Of a DNA stretch of 64,000 nt, positions 7,991-16,338 are shown piece by piece. The notes under the pieces are model-generated. The model made no database searches. It was given only the letters and a program-made list of their open reading frames with translations, and was not told the origin of the DNA. Position numbers and translations under genes: made by a program. How positions within the stretch are numbered: the first letter of the stretch is position 1; each line of letters starts with the position of its first letter. This stretch comes from Lachnospiraceae bacterium (GTDB lineage Bacteria; Bacillota; Clostridia; Lachnospirales; Lachnospiraceae): NCBI GenBank assembly GCA_017473115.1, contig JAFUNC010000004.1, positions 186,001 through 250,000 on the forward strand, in the 5' to 3' direction.

Positions 7991-9109
7991 ATGAACAAGA
8001 TAAAAAAGAATCCGAAAGCAATACTTGGTATCTTTTTGCTTCTGTGCGTATGCATAGAGGCTTTCTTTGAGTTTAAATTCCACAGAAGATTTGTTTTTTT
8101 ATGGGATGATGTCTGGTATGGTACGGATTTGGTAACCGATACACCGCTGCAAAGCATTGGTGATATTATTAAGGCCCAGTACTGGCATTATTTTAACTGG
8201 GGCGGACGCGTGGTTAATCATGCGGTCCTGCAGTTTGTTTTAATGAATGGGGAACTATTTGCAGATATTTTGAATATGATTGTAACGTTTCTGTTAAGTT
8301 ATATCATCTGCAAACTTGCCAATGCCAAATCATTGTTTACATACTGTATTGCTTTTATTTCATTGATTTCTTTTAACACGGATGTGAAATTAAGTATGTT
8401 CTGGCAGTCCGGATCCGTGAATTATCTATACTCTTCCGTATGGATTTTTGTCTTTTTATTGGTCTATCTACGACAGGTAAGAAATCCCGAGTATAAATCC
8501 CTGCCTCTGGCATTTTTATGGATGATTCCTTTGGGTCTGATTACCGGCTGGAGCAATGAAAATATGGGGCCGGCAAGTTTTCTGGCCGCAGTTCTTGTCA
8601 TTTTTTATTTTATTAAAAAACTACATCAAAAAGCACCGCTGTGGATGTGGACCGGTATGATTTCATCCCTTATCGGCAGCGTACTTTTGATTCTCGCGCC
8701 GGGTAATTTTATTCGAAATACTCACGTGGAAGATATGACTTTGTTCGAAATACTCTATGACCGCTTTGATATGATGTTAATGGCCGGAATGAGTTTTCTC
8801 TTCCCTTCCGTACTGCTCACGCTTTTATTTTTGTTTTTATATTATAAAACCGGTAACCGCCTGCAACCATATCAGATATTAATGATGGTGATGGCTGCAC
8901 TGGCTTACGGCGGAATGGCTTTGTCTCCTACATTTCCCAACCGTGCGGCATTTGGCATTATGTGTCTTTGCATCGCTTTGGTCTGTTCCTTCATCGAAGG
9001 CATTTTAGACAAAGACAAACGCTATCTTAAGTATGTATTTGCTTTTGCTGTTTGCAGTTGGGTCCTTGGCATCTATACTTTATATGCCTGCTTGAAACTG
9101 CCCTTTTAA
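7991..9109 (+). CDS. DUF6056-like polytopic membrane protein
   Basis: The 372-residue protein has about ten predicted membrane helices. It resembles the DUF6056 family of GT-C-like membrane proteins. Supporting motifs are the acidic loop WDDVWYG after the first helix, FNWGGRVVNH, the aromatic FWQSGSVNYLY, GWSNENMGP and the loop LAPGNFIRNTHV. In GT-C enzymes, acidic residues in the first outside loop are catalytic, and the DD here fits that, but no glycosyltransferase activity can be asserted. The start at 7991 follows AGAAGG with a 10-base spacer. Longer in-frame starts upstream lack a ribosome binding site. The following membrane gene begins 53 bases later and is probably co-transcribed. Confidence 0.75.
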   Translation: MNKIKKNPKAILGIFLLLCVCIEAFFEFKFHRRFVFLWDDVWYGTDLVTDTPLQSIGDIIKAQYWHYFNWGGRVVNHAVLQFVLMNGELFADILNMIVTFLLSYIICKLANAKSLFTYCIAFISLISFNTDVKLSMFWQSGSVNYLYSSVWIFVFLLVYLRQVRNPEYKSLPLAFLWMIPLGLITGWSNENMGPASFLAAVLVIFYFIKKLHQKAPLWMWTGMISSLIGSVLLILAPGNFIRNTHVEDMTLFEILYDRFDMMLMAGMSFLFPSVLLTLLFLFLYYKTGNRLQPYQILMMVMAALAYGGMALSPTFPNRAAFGIMCLCIALVCSFIEGILDKDKRYLKYVFAFAVCSWVLGIYTLYACLKLPF

Positions 9110-9162
9110 ATACCATAAATGACTGTAAGGAACGAAAACAACCACATTATGGGAGAAGAAAC

Positions 9163-9882
9163 GTGAATAAAAAGACTGTTATGTCCAACATCATAAAAGT
9201 TTTACTCAGTATAGGCATTATAATCTTATCTGCCTATGCTTTTTATGCGTTGGTTCTGCATAACGGCATAGTTGAATCCATCACACTTCTTTGTAATACG
9301 GATTCATCAATTCCCCCTGCCGCTCTTGTTCTTCTTGGCATGGCAGTTCTCCTGCTCCTATTAGGCATTACTTATCTTTTTACAGCAGAGAAAAGTATTT
9401 CAACCCTATTTTATTGGATACTTATGTTTTTCGCTTTTACTTCCCTGCCGGATATGATGCAACTTGTAAAAATCGGTCAAATGCTTTCCGGCGGCGACAA
9501 CGCCATTTTAACCTTCGATTTTGATTTATTAAGAAACTTATCTCTCCTTGGCGAATTTCCCAAGGAATTAGTTTTTATGCTGATTCTGCTCTGTTGTATG
9601 CTTCGTATCGACAAATTTTATATCAAGAAAAAAGAAATAGTGCTTCTCACACTATCTCTTCTTCTTTGTGTTGCAATGCTGATTCTTCCTGAATTATCCA
9701 ATTTATTGCTGTTCGTAGCAATCTACCCGCTACTTATTATGGCACATGGTTTATTCAATGAATTTATGAAATCCGTTGATAAACGTTACGAAAAAATCAT
9801 TGCATTTTCTCTTATTCTTATTTTAGTTGGTAAGTGCGTATTTCGTGCACTTCTAATCATTAACAGTTATCTGCTTGTGTAA
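9163..9882 (+). CDS. Unknown membrane protein
   Basis: I do not recognise this protein. It has 239 residues and about seven hydrophobic segments with short loops, the largest being LVKIGQMLSGGDNAILTFDFD in the middle. The chosen start is GTG at 9163, which follows GGGAGAAGAAAC. The ATG six codons later is an alternative, and the in-frame upstream region overlaps the previous gene without a ribosome binding site. It follows the DUF6056-like gene closely, so the two probably form a small operon of envelope proteins. Its 3' end overlaps, tail to tail, the broken zinc-ribbon copy on the other strand by 23 bases. Confidence 0.65.
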   Translation: MNKKTVMSNIIKVLLSIGIIILSAYAFYALVLHNGIVESITLLCNTDSSIPPAALVLLGMAVLLLLLGITYLFTAEKSISTLFYWILMFFAFTSLPDMMQLVKIGQMLSGGDNAILTFDFDLLRNLSLLGEFPKELVFMLILLCCMLRIDKFYIKKKEIVLLTLSLLLCVAMLILPELSNLLLFVAIYPLLIMAHGLFNEFMKSVDKRYEKIIAFSLILILVGKCVFRALLIINSYLLV

Positions 9883-9946
9883 GTATGTATTTGTCTATAA
9901 AAAAATACTCTAACGCACCGTTACAATTCGGACATTTATAAATCAT
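9860..9946 (-). pseudogene. Truncated seventh copy of the zinc-ribbon gene
   Basis: Behind a good ribosome binding site (TAGGAGAATAATATG), this frame begins MIYKCPNCNGALEY, identical to the first 14 residues of units 2 and 6 of the array, then leaves the family abruptly and stops after 28 residues. Only the first half of the N-terminal zinc ribbon (C5, C8) remains. It sits where a seventh unit would be expected, 18 bases after the last small gene, so the simplest reading is a remnant left by deletion or incomplete duplication. It might still be translated. Confidence 0.75.
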
Positions 9947-9963
9947 ATTATTCTCCTACATTA

Positions 9964-10143
9964 CTAAAACATAGATGCACTCTCATTACGGATTACATGC
10001 ATATTGGTTTGTGAAAAATCCACGAATTCGCCCTTACTGTCGCCCATTTTATTCGAACTACGCAATACGCACCCTAAAACCAATGTAGCTAAACTGCAAC
10101 CTATAAAAATAGCACCGCAAATTATAACAATAATCATTCCCAT
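9964..10143 (-). CDS. Array unit 6 small single-helix protein
   Basis: This 59-residue protein has one hydrophobic N-terminal helix (residues 2-28) and then the array's shared motif: NKMGDSKGEF followed by VDF, and a short polar tail with MHVIRN. The start ATG follows AGGAGG, which is embedded in the last codons of the upstream zinc-ribbon gene (stop 2 bases before this ATG), with a 7-base spacer. No homology to a named family is recognised. The predicted topology is one membrane anchor with the GDSKG segment on one face. Constant pairing with the zinc-ribbon protein suggests a complex. Confidence 0.8.
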   Translation of the reverse strand: MGMIIVIICGAIFIGCSLATLVLGCVLRSSNKMGDSKGEFVDFSQTNMHVIRNESASMF

Positions 10144-10145
10144 AA

Positions 10146-11390
10146 TTATACCTCCTGTCTATCACCTGCAAATTTAGCCGTCTGATTTAATTTCGTGAGT
10201 TTCATATTTTTCTTATAAACACTTATTTGACTAATGCCAATTAACAGTAATATAAGTCCAAGTACCAATAAAAATGCAAATATAACCATATTGACACCGG
10301 CATTGTAAAGTAAACATCCGCCAACACCCAAAATCGCACTTGTTACAACTGCTATTATTGCAAATAAAATACCCGCTTTCGCTTTATTACAGGGAACCGC
10401 ACCAACTGCCTTACCTGTCTGTCCATTTACAAGCATAGTATAAGGTTCATTTTTATAACGGAAGGTAAGAAACCATACAGGCAATAATGCATATTCCGAA
10501 TTACGAATGGTATGCTTGGGCTTACTCTTTAAAACAGCTGCATTTTCATTTCTAACCTGTCTTTTCATTTCAGCATCAAATAAATCCTTACATCTGCGAA
10601 CTACGGCATTGGTTAACTGTCTTGCCGACAAATCGTATCTGTCTGCATAAAAGCCGGACAAATACGCCGGTTCAAATTCTCTTAATTCATCCATATTAAA
10701 AGGTTCCAGGCGCTGTGTTGATTCATCGTTCAATCGCTTAGATGCATCACAACTGATTTTTTTAAATTCACACTCTGCTTCAAAATCGACAAATCTTGTC
10801 TTTTTCTTATCTCCGACACCTTCGCTGTAAGTTACCCGCTGATTATCATAATAATACGCATCAAAAAGAAAATAGGGTACATAAATACCTTTTACATTTT
10901 CAACATCAAAATTCCTAATTTCCTTGGGCACCAAAAAACCTTTTCCGAAACGTTCCCGCACAATATCAAGTGCCTGCTCACGTGTAATTCGAAACGGCAA
11001 TATATACTTGGGCATTTGTTCCTGCGAAACCCTGCTATATACAATAGTAGGCTGACCGCAATATGCACAATATGTAGATACTTCCGTATCACTTACCGAA
11101 AGTTCTGCGCCGCAGGAGGTGCAAGTGTATATTTTACACTCCATCATCTCCGGCTCTGCATAAATATTATTCTCTTCAATATGGTCCTCCGATTCGACTT
11201 TAGCAGCAGACATACCGTATTCATTCCAATATGCCACCGAAGGATTTTGAGACGCATAATCAAACTGTTTTTGATTTCCGGCCTCCATCTCCTGCATTGT
11301 ATATCCGCCACCACAATGCACACATTCCATTTCATCCGTTATCGGATTATATTCTAACGCACCGTTACAATTTGGACATTTGTATATCAT
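10146..11390 (-). CDS. Array unit 6 double zinc-ribbon membrane protein
   Basis: This 414-residue paralogue begins with a TFIIB-type zinc ribbon (C5, C8, C23, C26) in MIYKCPNCNGALEYNP and ECVHC. After a short variable linker comes a second ribbon near residues 70-95 (TCTSCGAEL and YCAYCGQPT). A conserved globular region follows with ILPFRITREQA, GIYVPYFLFDAYYYD, AECEF, CDAS and QRLEPF. The motif LPVWFLTFRYKNEPYT then VNGQTGK leads into two C-terminal membrane helices (about residues 340-390) and a cytoplasmic tail ending in DRQEV. The layout recalls the zinc-ribbon membrane protein YdjG of Bacillus, but this is a structural comparison only. The linker is the most variable part between paralogues. 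Confidence 0.85.
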   Translation of the reverse strand: MIYKCPNCNGALEYNPITDEMECVHCGGGYTMQEMEAGNQKQFDYASQNPSVAYWNEYGMSAAKVESEDHIEENNIYAEPEMMECKIYTCTSCGAELSVSDTEVSTYCAYCGQPTIVYSRVSQEQMPKYILPFRITREQALDIVRERFGKGFLVPKEIRNFDVENVKGIYVPYFLFDAYYYDNQRVTYSEGVGDKKKTRFVDFEAECEFKKISCDASKRLNDESTQRLEPFNMDELREFEPAYLSGFYADRYDLSARQLTNAVVRRCKDLFDAEMKRQVRNENAAVLKSKPKHTIRNSEYALLPVWFLTFRYKNEPYTMLVNGQTGKAVGAVPCNKAKAGILFAIIAVVTSAILGVGGCLLYNAGVNMVIFAFLLVLGLILLLIGISQISVYKKNMKLTKLNQTAKFAGDRQEV

Positions 11391-11409
11391 AGCACTCTAC
11401 TCCTAAATA

Positions 11410-11604
11410 TCATCCATAGTTTTTGTCATATAACTGCTTCACATCAATTACATGAAACGATCCCTCTTTGATAAAATCTTCATGCGTTCCTTTGCTGTCT
11501 CCAATCCGATTAGATAAATATAAACTGGTTCCAACAAAAAATACCCAAATCGCAGTGCCTATATAGATGCTGACCAAAATAAGTGTTTTTCCTAATACAT
11601 CCAT
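11410..11604 (-). CDS. Array unit 5 small single-helix protein
   Basis: This 64-residue protein has a hydrophobic helix at about residues 7-29, then NRIGDSKGTHEDF, the array's GDSKG motif, and a tail FHVIDVKQLYDKNYG. The start overlaps the end of the upstream zinc-ribbon gene by 13 bases, and its ribosome binding site (CAGGAG) lies within that gene's RQES codons. It is the most diverged small protein after the motif, ending with a charged YDKNYG tail. Function is unknown. Confidence 0.78.
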   Translation of the reverse strand: MDVLGKTLILVSIYIGTAIWVFFVGTSLYLSNRIGDSKGTHEDFIKEGSFHVIDVKQLYDKNYG

Positions 11605-12893
11605 TCGTCACTCTCCTGCCTTTCTTTCACAAATTTAGCGGTCTTTGTCAATTTGGCTAGCAACAAATTCTTATTGTATTTTGAAAAATTAACAAAACCA
11701 AATATGTATAAAATCAAAGGTCCAACAAATCCTATCCCTATCATTCCAATAAGCGCACCAATCACTTCAAATTTGTAAAGTGCAAATATAATCAATCCTA
11801 CAATCAGATGAATCAACAGGAATGAAATCAGCACTTTTTTCACATCAAAAGGGGTCGCACCCACAATTTTACCGTTTTGACCATTCATCAGAATCGTGTA
11901 CGGTTCATTTTTGTAACGGAAGGTAAGAAACCACACCGGTAATAAAACATAGTCTGCTTTCTCAACACTGCACTTTGGATGTGTAATCTCTACTCTGCTT
12001 ACAAACCCGGGATTGGCTCCCAATTCCCGTTCTACTCTTTTAACATATAAATCCTCACAACGTTGCTTTAAAACATCCATAAGCGCATTGGTATCCAAAT
12101 CATACCGTTCTGCATAAAAACCGGATAAATATGCTGCATTAAATTCCTTTAAATCTTTAAAATCATAAGGCTCCAAACGTTGTGTCAGTTCATCCTCCAA
12201 ATAAGAAGATGCATCGCAACTCATTTTTTCAAAGTCACATTCTGCCGTAAACCAATAGCCTTCCGTATGCTTAGAACTTTTATAAATATGAATTTTCTGA
12301 TTATTGCGATAATGGACATCAAACATAAAGTGTGGTATATAAATTCCTCTAACCTTTTCAATTTCAAAATTCTTTACCGCTTTGGGTGTAAACAATCCCT
12401 TATGCACTTTCTTACGAATATCCCGAATTGCCTGCTCTCTGGTAATTTTAAAAGGAATTACATAATCCGGCTTTAATTCATTTGATACACGACTATAGAC
12501 GATGGTTGGCTGACCGCAATATGCACACCAGGTAGAAACTTCCGTATCACTTACCGCCAGTTCCGCTCCACATGAGGTACAGGTGTAAATTTTACACTCC
12601 ATACGTTCTTTGTTCGCATAGATATTATGTTCATCTTCAAAATCATTGATAACATGATCCGTTTCTGCTACCATCTCAGTTTTTGCAACAATCCCATCCC
12701 GCATAACAGAAGTCGCATTTTCTTCCGTTATGGTTGACATAACACTTTTTTCTGTGACATAATCATAAACTTTTTGACTTTTACTTTCCATTTCCTGTAT
12801 GGTATATCCGCCACCGCAGTGTGCGCACTCCATCTCATCGGTCACAGGATTATATTCCAATGCACCATTACAATTCGGACACCTGTATATCAT
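11592..12893 (-). CDS. Array unit 5 double zinc-ribbon membrane protein
   Basis: At 433 residues this paralogue shares the N-terminal ribbon (C5, C8, C23, C26), the second ribbon near residues 100-125 (TCTSCGAEL, WCAYCGQPT), GIYIPHFMFDVHYRN, CDASSYLEDE, QRLEPY, LPVWFLTFRYKNEPYT and NGQNGK, and two C-terminal membrane helices. NGQNGK replaces the NGQTGK of its siblings. The tail extends to RQESDEWMY, longer than in the other copies because the downstream small gene starts inside it. The linker between ribbons is about 75 residues and rich in Glu and Val. It starts 75 bases after the unit 4 small gene. Confidence 0.85.
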   Translation of the reverse strand: MIYRCPNCNGALEYNPVTDEMECAHCGGGYTIQEMESKSQKVYDYVTEKSVMSTITEENATSVMRDGIVAKTEMVAETDHVINDFEDEHNIYANKERMECKIYTCTSCGAELAVSDTEVSTWCAYCGQPTIVYSRVSNELKPDYVIPFKITREQAIRDIRKKVHKGLFTPKAVKNFEIEKVRGIYIPHFMFDVHYRNNQKIHIYKSSKHTEGYWFTAECDFEKMSCDASSYLEDELTQRLEPYDFKDLKEFNAAYLSGFYAERYDLDTNALMDVLKQRCEDLYVKRVERELGANPGFVSRVEITHPKCSVEKADYVLLPVWFLTFRYKNEPYTILMNGQNGKIVGATPFDVKKVLISFLLIHLIVGLIIFALYKFEVIGALIGMIGIGFVGPLILYIFGFVNFSKYNKNLLLAKLTKTAKFVKERQESDEWMY

Positions 12894-12967
12894 CGCTAAA
12901 TCCTTTCAACACATTCGTCATTCATAAAACGAATTCATTCGTTTCTATAACGCTCAAAATGCCCACC

Positions 12968-13141
12968 TTACAAGTTTCTTTTACTGATAAAATGCATGGC
13001 ATTCCCTGCAAAATTTGTAAATTCACCTTTACTGTCACCCATCTTATTGGATGCTTTTAAAACAAATCCAACAACCATTAAGGAAAAACCGCATCCGAGA
13101 GCCACACCAATTATCAAACTAAAAACAAATCCAAATCCCAT
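12968..13141 (-). CDS. Array unit 4 small single-helix protein
   Basis: This 57-residue protein has a glycine-rich hydrophobic helix (residues 2-28), then NKMGDSKGEFTNF and a tail MHFISKRNL. Its ATG overlaps the upstream stop codon in the form TAATG, and the ribosome binding site AGGCAGGA is formed by the upstream RQD codons. The motif NKMGDSKGEF is identical to that of unit 6, so these two units are probably each other's closest relatives. Too short for standard gene calls. Confidence 0.8.
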   Translation of the reverse strand: MGFGFVFSLIIGVALGCGFSLMVVGFVLKASNKMGDSKGEFTNFAGNAMHFISKRNL

Positions 13142-14460
13142 TAATTATCATCCTGCCTTTCTCTCACAAATCTTGCTGTTCTTGATGCCTTGGTCAACTC
13201 AATATTCTTCTTCACGGAGCGGAATGCACCAATCCCCGTTGCATAAAAGAAAAATCCTACCGCACCAATAATCGCAATCAAATCTCCTGTAGAATCGCTA
13301 TCCAAATCTACAAATCCGCCAAAGAAGAAATTTGCCAATATGGTAAAAATGATACTTGATATAACTGCCAATACTACGAACATGGAAACCAATTTCGCTT
13401 TGTCAAAGGGTACGGCACCTACTACTTTTCCGGTCTGACCGTTTACAAGCATGGTATAGGGTTCATTTTTATAACGGAAGGTAAGAAACCAGGCCGGAAG
13501 CAATGCATATTCTGCATTTTTGATTTGAAATTTCGGATTATTCTCCACGATACGTACATTACTTGCATTAACTGTTTTGGCAACTTCCTTATCAAACATC
13601 ATCTTGGTTCTTCCCACTGCAACACCGGTCAGTTGCTTATCATCCAAATCATATCTGTCAGAATAAAAACCTGATAAATATCCCGGTTCAAATGGTTTAA
13701 TACAACGTAAATCAAAAGGCTCCAGACGCTGCGAAGATTCATCATTCAACTGCTTGGAAGCATCACAGGTAATCCTCTTAAAATCACATTCTGCCTCACG
13801 CACGAAATATTTGGTTCTTTTATGTTTTCCGGAACCGACCGTACCACGCAAACGTTGCCAGTCATAATAGTAAACATCAAAAAGGAAGTAAGGAACATAA
13901 ATACCTCTTACTTTTTCTACTTCAAAATTCTTAATTTCGCGGGGTACAAAAATACCTTTGTTCAATTTTTCACGGATGCCGTTTACAGCCTGATCCTTCT
14001 GAATGCGGAACGGCAACACCCATTTAGGCATCAATTCTCTGGAAACACGGCTGAATACAATAGTGGGCTGGCCGCAGTACGCACAGAAAGTAGATGCTTC
14101 CACACCGTTTACCGCAAGTTCCGCGCCGCAGGCCGTACAGGTGTAAATATTACACTCCATCGTATTTTGTGTTGCGTCACCGGAAGAATTAACAAACTCA
14201 ACAGATACCGAATCATCTTCTATCATTTTCTGTATCATTTTATTCATTGCTTCCGCTTTCTGCGAATCTGCCGCCGTATTCCCTGCATTTTCATATGCTG
14301 CACCGGACATCGCCGTCATTTTTACTGCATTATCCTGCAATCTCTGATGTGCCATTGCTTCATGCGTAGTAAAAGCACTGCCACAGTAGGGACATTCCAT
14401 TTTGTCATACGCCGGATTGTATTCCAGTGCTCCATCACATTTTGGACATTTACATATCAT
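13141..14460 (-). CDS. Array unit 4 double zinc-ribbon membrane protein
   Basis: This 439-residue paralogue starts MICKCPKCDGALEYNP with the second half-ribbon CPYCGSAF. The linker (about residues 30-100) is Ala/Met/Asp-rich. The second ribbon TCTACGAEL/FCAYCGQPT lies near residues 108-132, followed by WVLPFRIQKDQA, GIYVPYFLFDVYYYD, CDFKRITCDAS, QRLEPF, LPAWFLTFRYKNEPYT, VNGQTGKVVG and two membrane helices separated by an acidic loop (VDLDSDSTGD). It ends VRERQDDN. The fully conserved cysteines indicate that both zinc sites are maintained in this copy. Confidence 0.86.
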   Translation of the reverse strand: MICKCPKCDGALEYNPAYDKMECPYCGSAFTTHEAMAHQRLQDNAVKMTAMSGAAYENAGNTAADSQKAEAMNKMIQKMIEDDSVSVEFVNSSGDATQNTMECNIYTCTACGAELAVNGVEASTFCAYCGQPTIVFSRVSRELMPKWVLPFRIQKDQAVNGIREKLNKGIFVPREIKNFEVEKVRGIYVPYFLFDVYYYDWQRLRGTVGSGKHKRTKYFVREAECDFKRITCDASKQLNDESSQRLEPFDLRCIKPFEPGYLSGFYSDRYDLDDKQLTGVAVGRTKMMFDKEVAKTVNASNVRIVENNPKFQIKNAEYALLPAWFLTFRYKNEPYTMLVNGQTGKVVGAVPFDKAKLVSMFVVLAVISSIIFTILANFFFGGFVDLDSDSTGDLIAIIGAVGFFFYATGIGAFRSVKKNIELTKASRTARFVRERQDDN

Positions 14461-14553
14461 ATTCCTGTTCTCCCATTCACTTGAGTATTTTTCTTTTCGT
14501 AATAAGATTTTAGTTCATAGTTCAAAACTTTTATATGTACTATTATACATTAT

Positions 14554-14730
14554 TTAAAGTTGTTGCCTGTTTAAGAAGTGCATAGTAGTTCCGTTAAAAT
14601 CATACAAATCGCCTTTACTGTTTCCGTGTTCATTTGATTTTTTTAATATAATGCCGGTAATCGCAAGGGCAACACCAATTCCCATAATCACTCCATACGC
14701 AATTGCTATGATTAAAAATATTCCATCCAT
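14554..14730 (-). CDS. Array unit 3 small single-helix protein
   Basis: This 58-residue protein has a hydrophobic helix (residues 3-29), then KKSNEHGNSKGDLYDF, a variant (GNSKGD) of the shared motif, and the tail MHFLNRQQL. Its ATG overlaps the stop of the upstream gene (TAATG), with AGGCAGGA as ribosome binding site. About 90 bases separate it from unit 4, without a visible terminator. Confidence 0.8.
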   Translation of the reverse strand: MDGIFLIIAIAYGVIMGIGVALAITGIILKKSNEHGNSKGDLYDFNGTTMHFLNRQQL

Positions 14731-16103
14731 TAGATATTATCCTGCCTTTCTTTCACATATTTAACCGTTTTCTGTGCCTTGGAAAGTTTAATATTTCTGG
14801 ATACAGAAGTATATGCCGCGATTCCCGTACTATATACGGCAATAATACCCATTAATGCCATTACCAATATTCTTCCGTCAGTATCCACATATTGATTAAA
14901 TAGTAGCGTACCGATAAATGTAAACAGTATGGTTGCAATCACTGCAATCGCGATGAATAAAGCAATTAACTTATCCTTTGTAAAAGGCACCGCACCTACC
15001 ACTTTACCGGTCTGCCCATTTACCAATAGGGTATAGGGTATATTTTTATATCGGAATGTCATGAACCAGGCCGGCAATAAAACATACTGTGCTTTCTGCA
15101 ATTGGAACTTCGGATTACTACTGAGAATTGTAGGGTTTTCAGCCATAGTATCTATCTTCATTTCGTTATCAAACATTTCCTTGCAACGAACTCTTACCAC
15201 ATTTTTTAATGTGTTTTCATTCATATCATAGCGGTCCGCATAAAAGCCCGATAAATAACCGATTTCAAAAGGACGTAATTCATTCAACTGATAAGGTTCC
15301 AATCGTTGTGAGGTTTCATCATTCAACATTTTAGATGCGTCACAGGTAAGATTCCGAAAATCACATTCTGCTTCCCGGATAAATGTTTCCTTCCTGCTGC
15401 TTCCTTCATACTTAACCGTTCCTCGTATTTTCTGGCAATCATAATAGTGTGCATCGAACAGGAAATACGGTATATAGATACCTCTTACTCTTTCCACTTC
15501 AAAATTTTTGATTGCTTTAGGAACAAAAAAACCATGGCTTAACCGTTCACGAATAACTGCCACCGCCTGTTCCTTTTGGATACTGAACGGAATAATTCTT
15601 TCAGGCCGTAATTCCTCGGATACGCGGCTGAACACAACTGTTGGTTGACCACAGTACGCACAAAAAGTGGCAGTTTCTACTCCATTGATAAATAGTTCTG
15701 CACCACAGGAAGTACAGGTATACACATTACCTTCCATAGTTTCAGTTGTTTCTACAGCTACATCATGAAGATTATTCTTCACCTCACCTGCAATTTCATC
15801 CGGTCGGTCTAAAGTATCCAATCCTTCGTTCGGATCTTCCATACGCTGTGCGTAAGGATTTGACTCCCAACCGCCACCATATGTATTATACTCACTTGCA
15901 TTATTTGCGTTGGTATTGCTTACACCATTCGCCCGTTCTGCACCAAAAGGCTGATATACATTACCATTCCTATGGTCTGTCTGTTTTTGAACAGCCATTA
16001 TCTCCATCATATCAAACGCAGTTCCGCAAAACGGACAATCCATTTTATCAGAAATCGGATTGTACTCCAGTGCACCATCACATTTTGGACATTTACAAAT
16101 CAT
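14730..16103 (-). CDS. Array unit 3 double zinc-ribbon membrane protein
   Basis: At 457 residues this is the longest paralogue, because its linker (about residues 35-125) is an Asn/Gly/Tyr-rich low-complexity stretch (for example NTNANNASEYNTYGGGW). It keeps both ribbons (MICKCPKCDGALEYNP with CPFC; TCTSCGAEL with FCAYCGQPT), RIIPFSIQKEQA, GIYIPYFLFDAHYYD, CDFRNLTCDAS, QRLEPY, LPAWFMTFRYKNIPYT, VNGQTGKVVG and two C-terminal membrane helices. It ends VKERQDNI. The linker differs completely from its siblings while the folded parts are conserved. Confidence 0.86.
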   Translation of the reverse strand: MICKCPKCDGALEYNPISDKMDCPFCGTAFDMMEIMAVQKQTDHRNGNVYQPFGAERANGVSNTNANNASEYNTYGGGWESNPYAQRMEDPNEGLDTLDRPDEIAGEVKNNLHDVAVETTETMEGNVYTCTSCGAELFINGVETATFCAYCGQPTVVFSRVSEELRPERIIPFSIQKEQAVAVIRERLSHGFFVPKAIKNFEVERVRGIYIPYFLFDAHYYDCQKIRGTVKYEGSSRKETFIREAECDFRNLTCDASKMLNDETSQRLEPYQLNELRPFEIGYLSGFYADRYDMNENTLKNVVRVRCKEMFDNEMKIDTMAENPTILSSNPKFQLQKAQYVLLPAWFMTFRYKNIPYTLLVNGQTGKVVGAVPFTKDKLIALFIAIAVIATILFTFIGTLLFNQYVDTDGRILVMALMGIIAVYSTGIAAYTSVSRNIKLSKAQKTVKYVKERQDNI

Positions 16104-16152
16104 TACTTCATTCCCCTTTTTTACACTTTTATATCAATATAATATATTGTTT

Positions 16153-16338
16153 CTAAACCTTAAACCAACCGTTTCCGTCCGATCTGGAAATCATGCGAAT
16201 CGGATATTTTGAAAAGGTCTTAAATTCGCCCTTATCATCCCCGAAACTGATATATTTCTCTAAAATTGCCGCTATCACAAACATAGCCACAGCAATACCC
16301 GTTGTTACACCTATCATCAATGAAATTACAATATTCAT
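16153..16338 (-). CDS. Array unit 2 small single-helix protein
   Basis: This 61-residue protein has one hydrophobic helix (residues 2-27), then YISFGDDKGEFKTF, a GDDKGEF form of the shared motif, and the tail YPIRMISRSDGNGWFKV. ATG at 16338 overlaps the upstream stop as TGATG. A TTG one codon earlier is possible but unnecessary. The ribosome binding site AGGCAGGACAGG comes from the upstream RQDR codons. Confidence 0.78.
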   Translation of the reverse strand: MNIVISLMIGVTTGIAVAMFVIAAILEKYISFGDDKGEFKTFSKYPIRMISRSDGNGWFKV

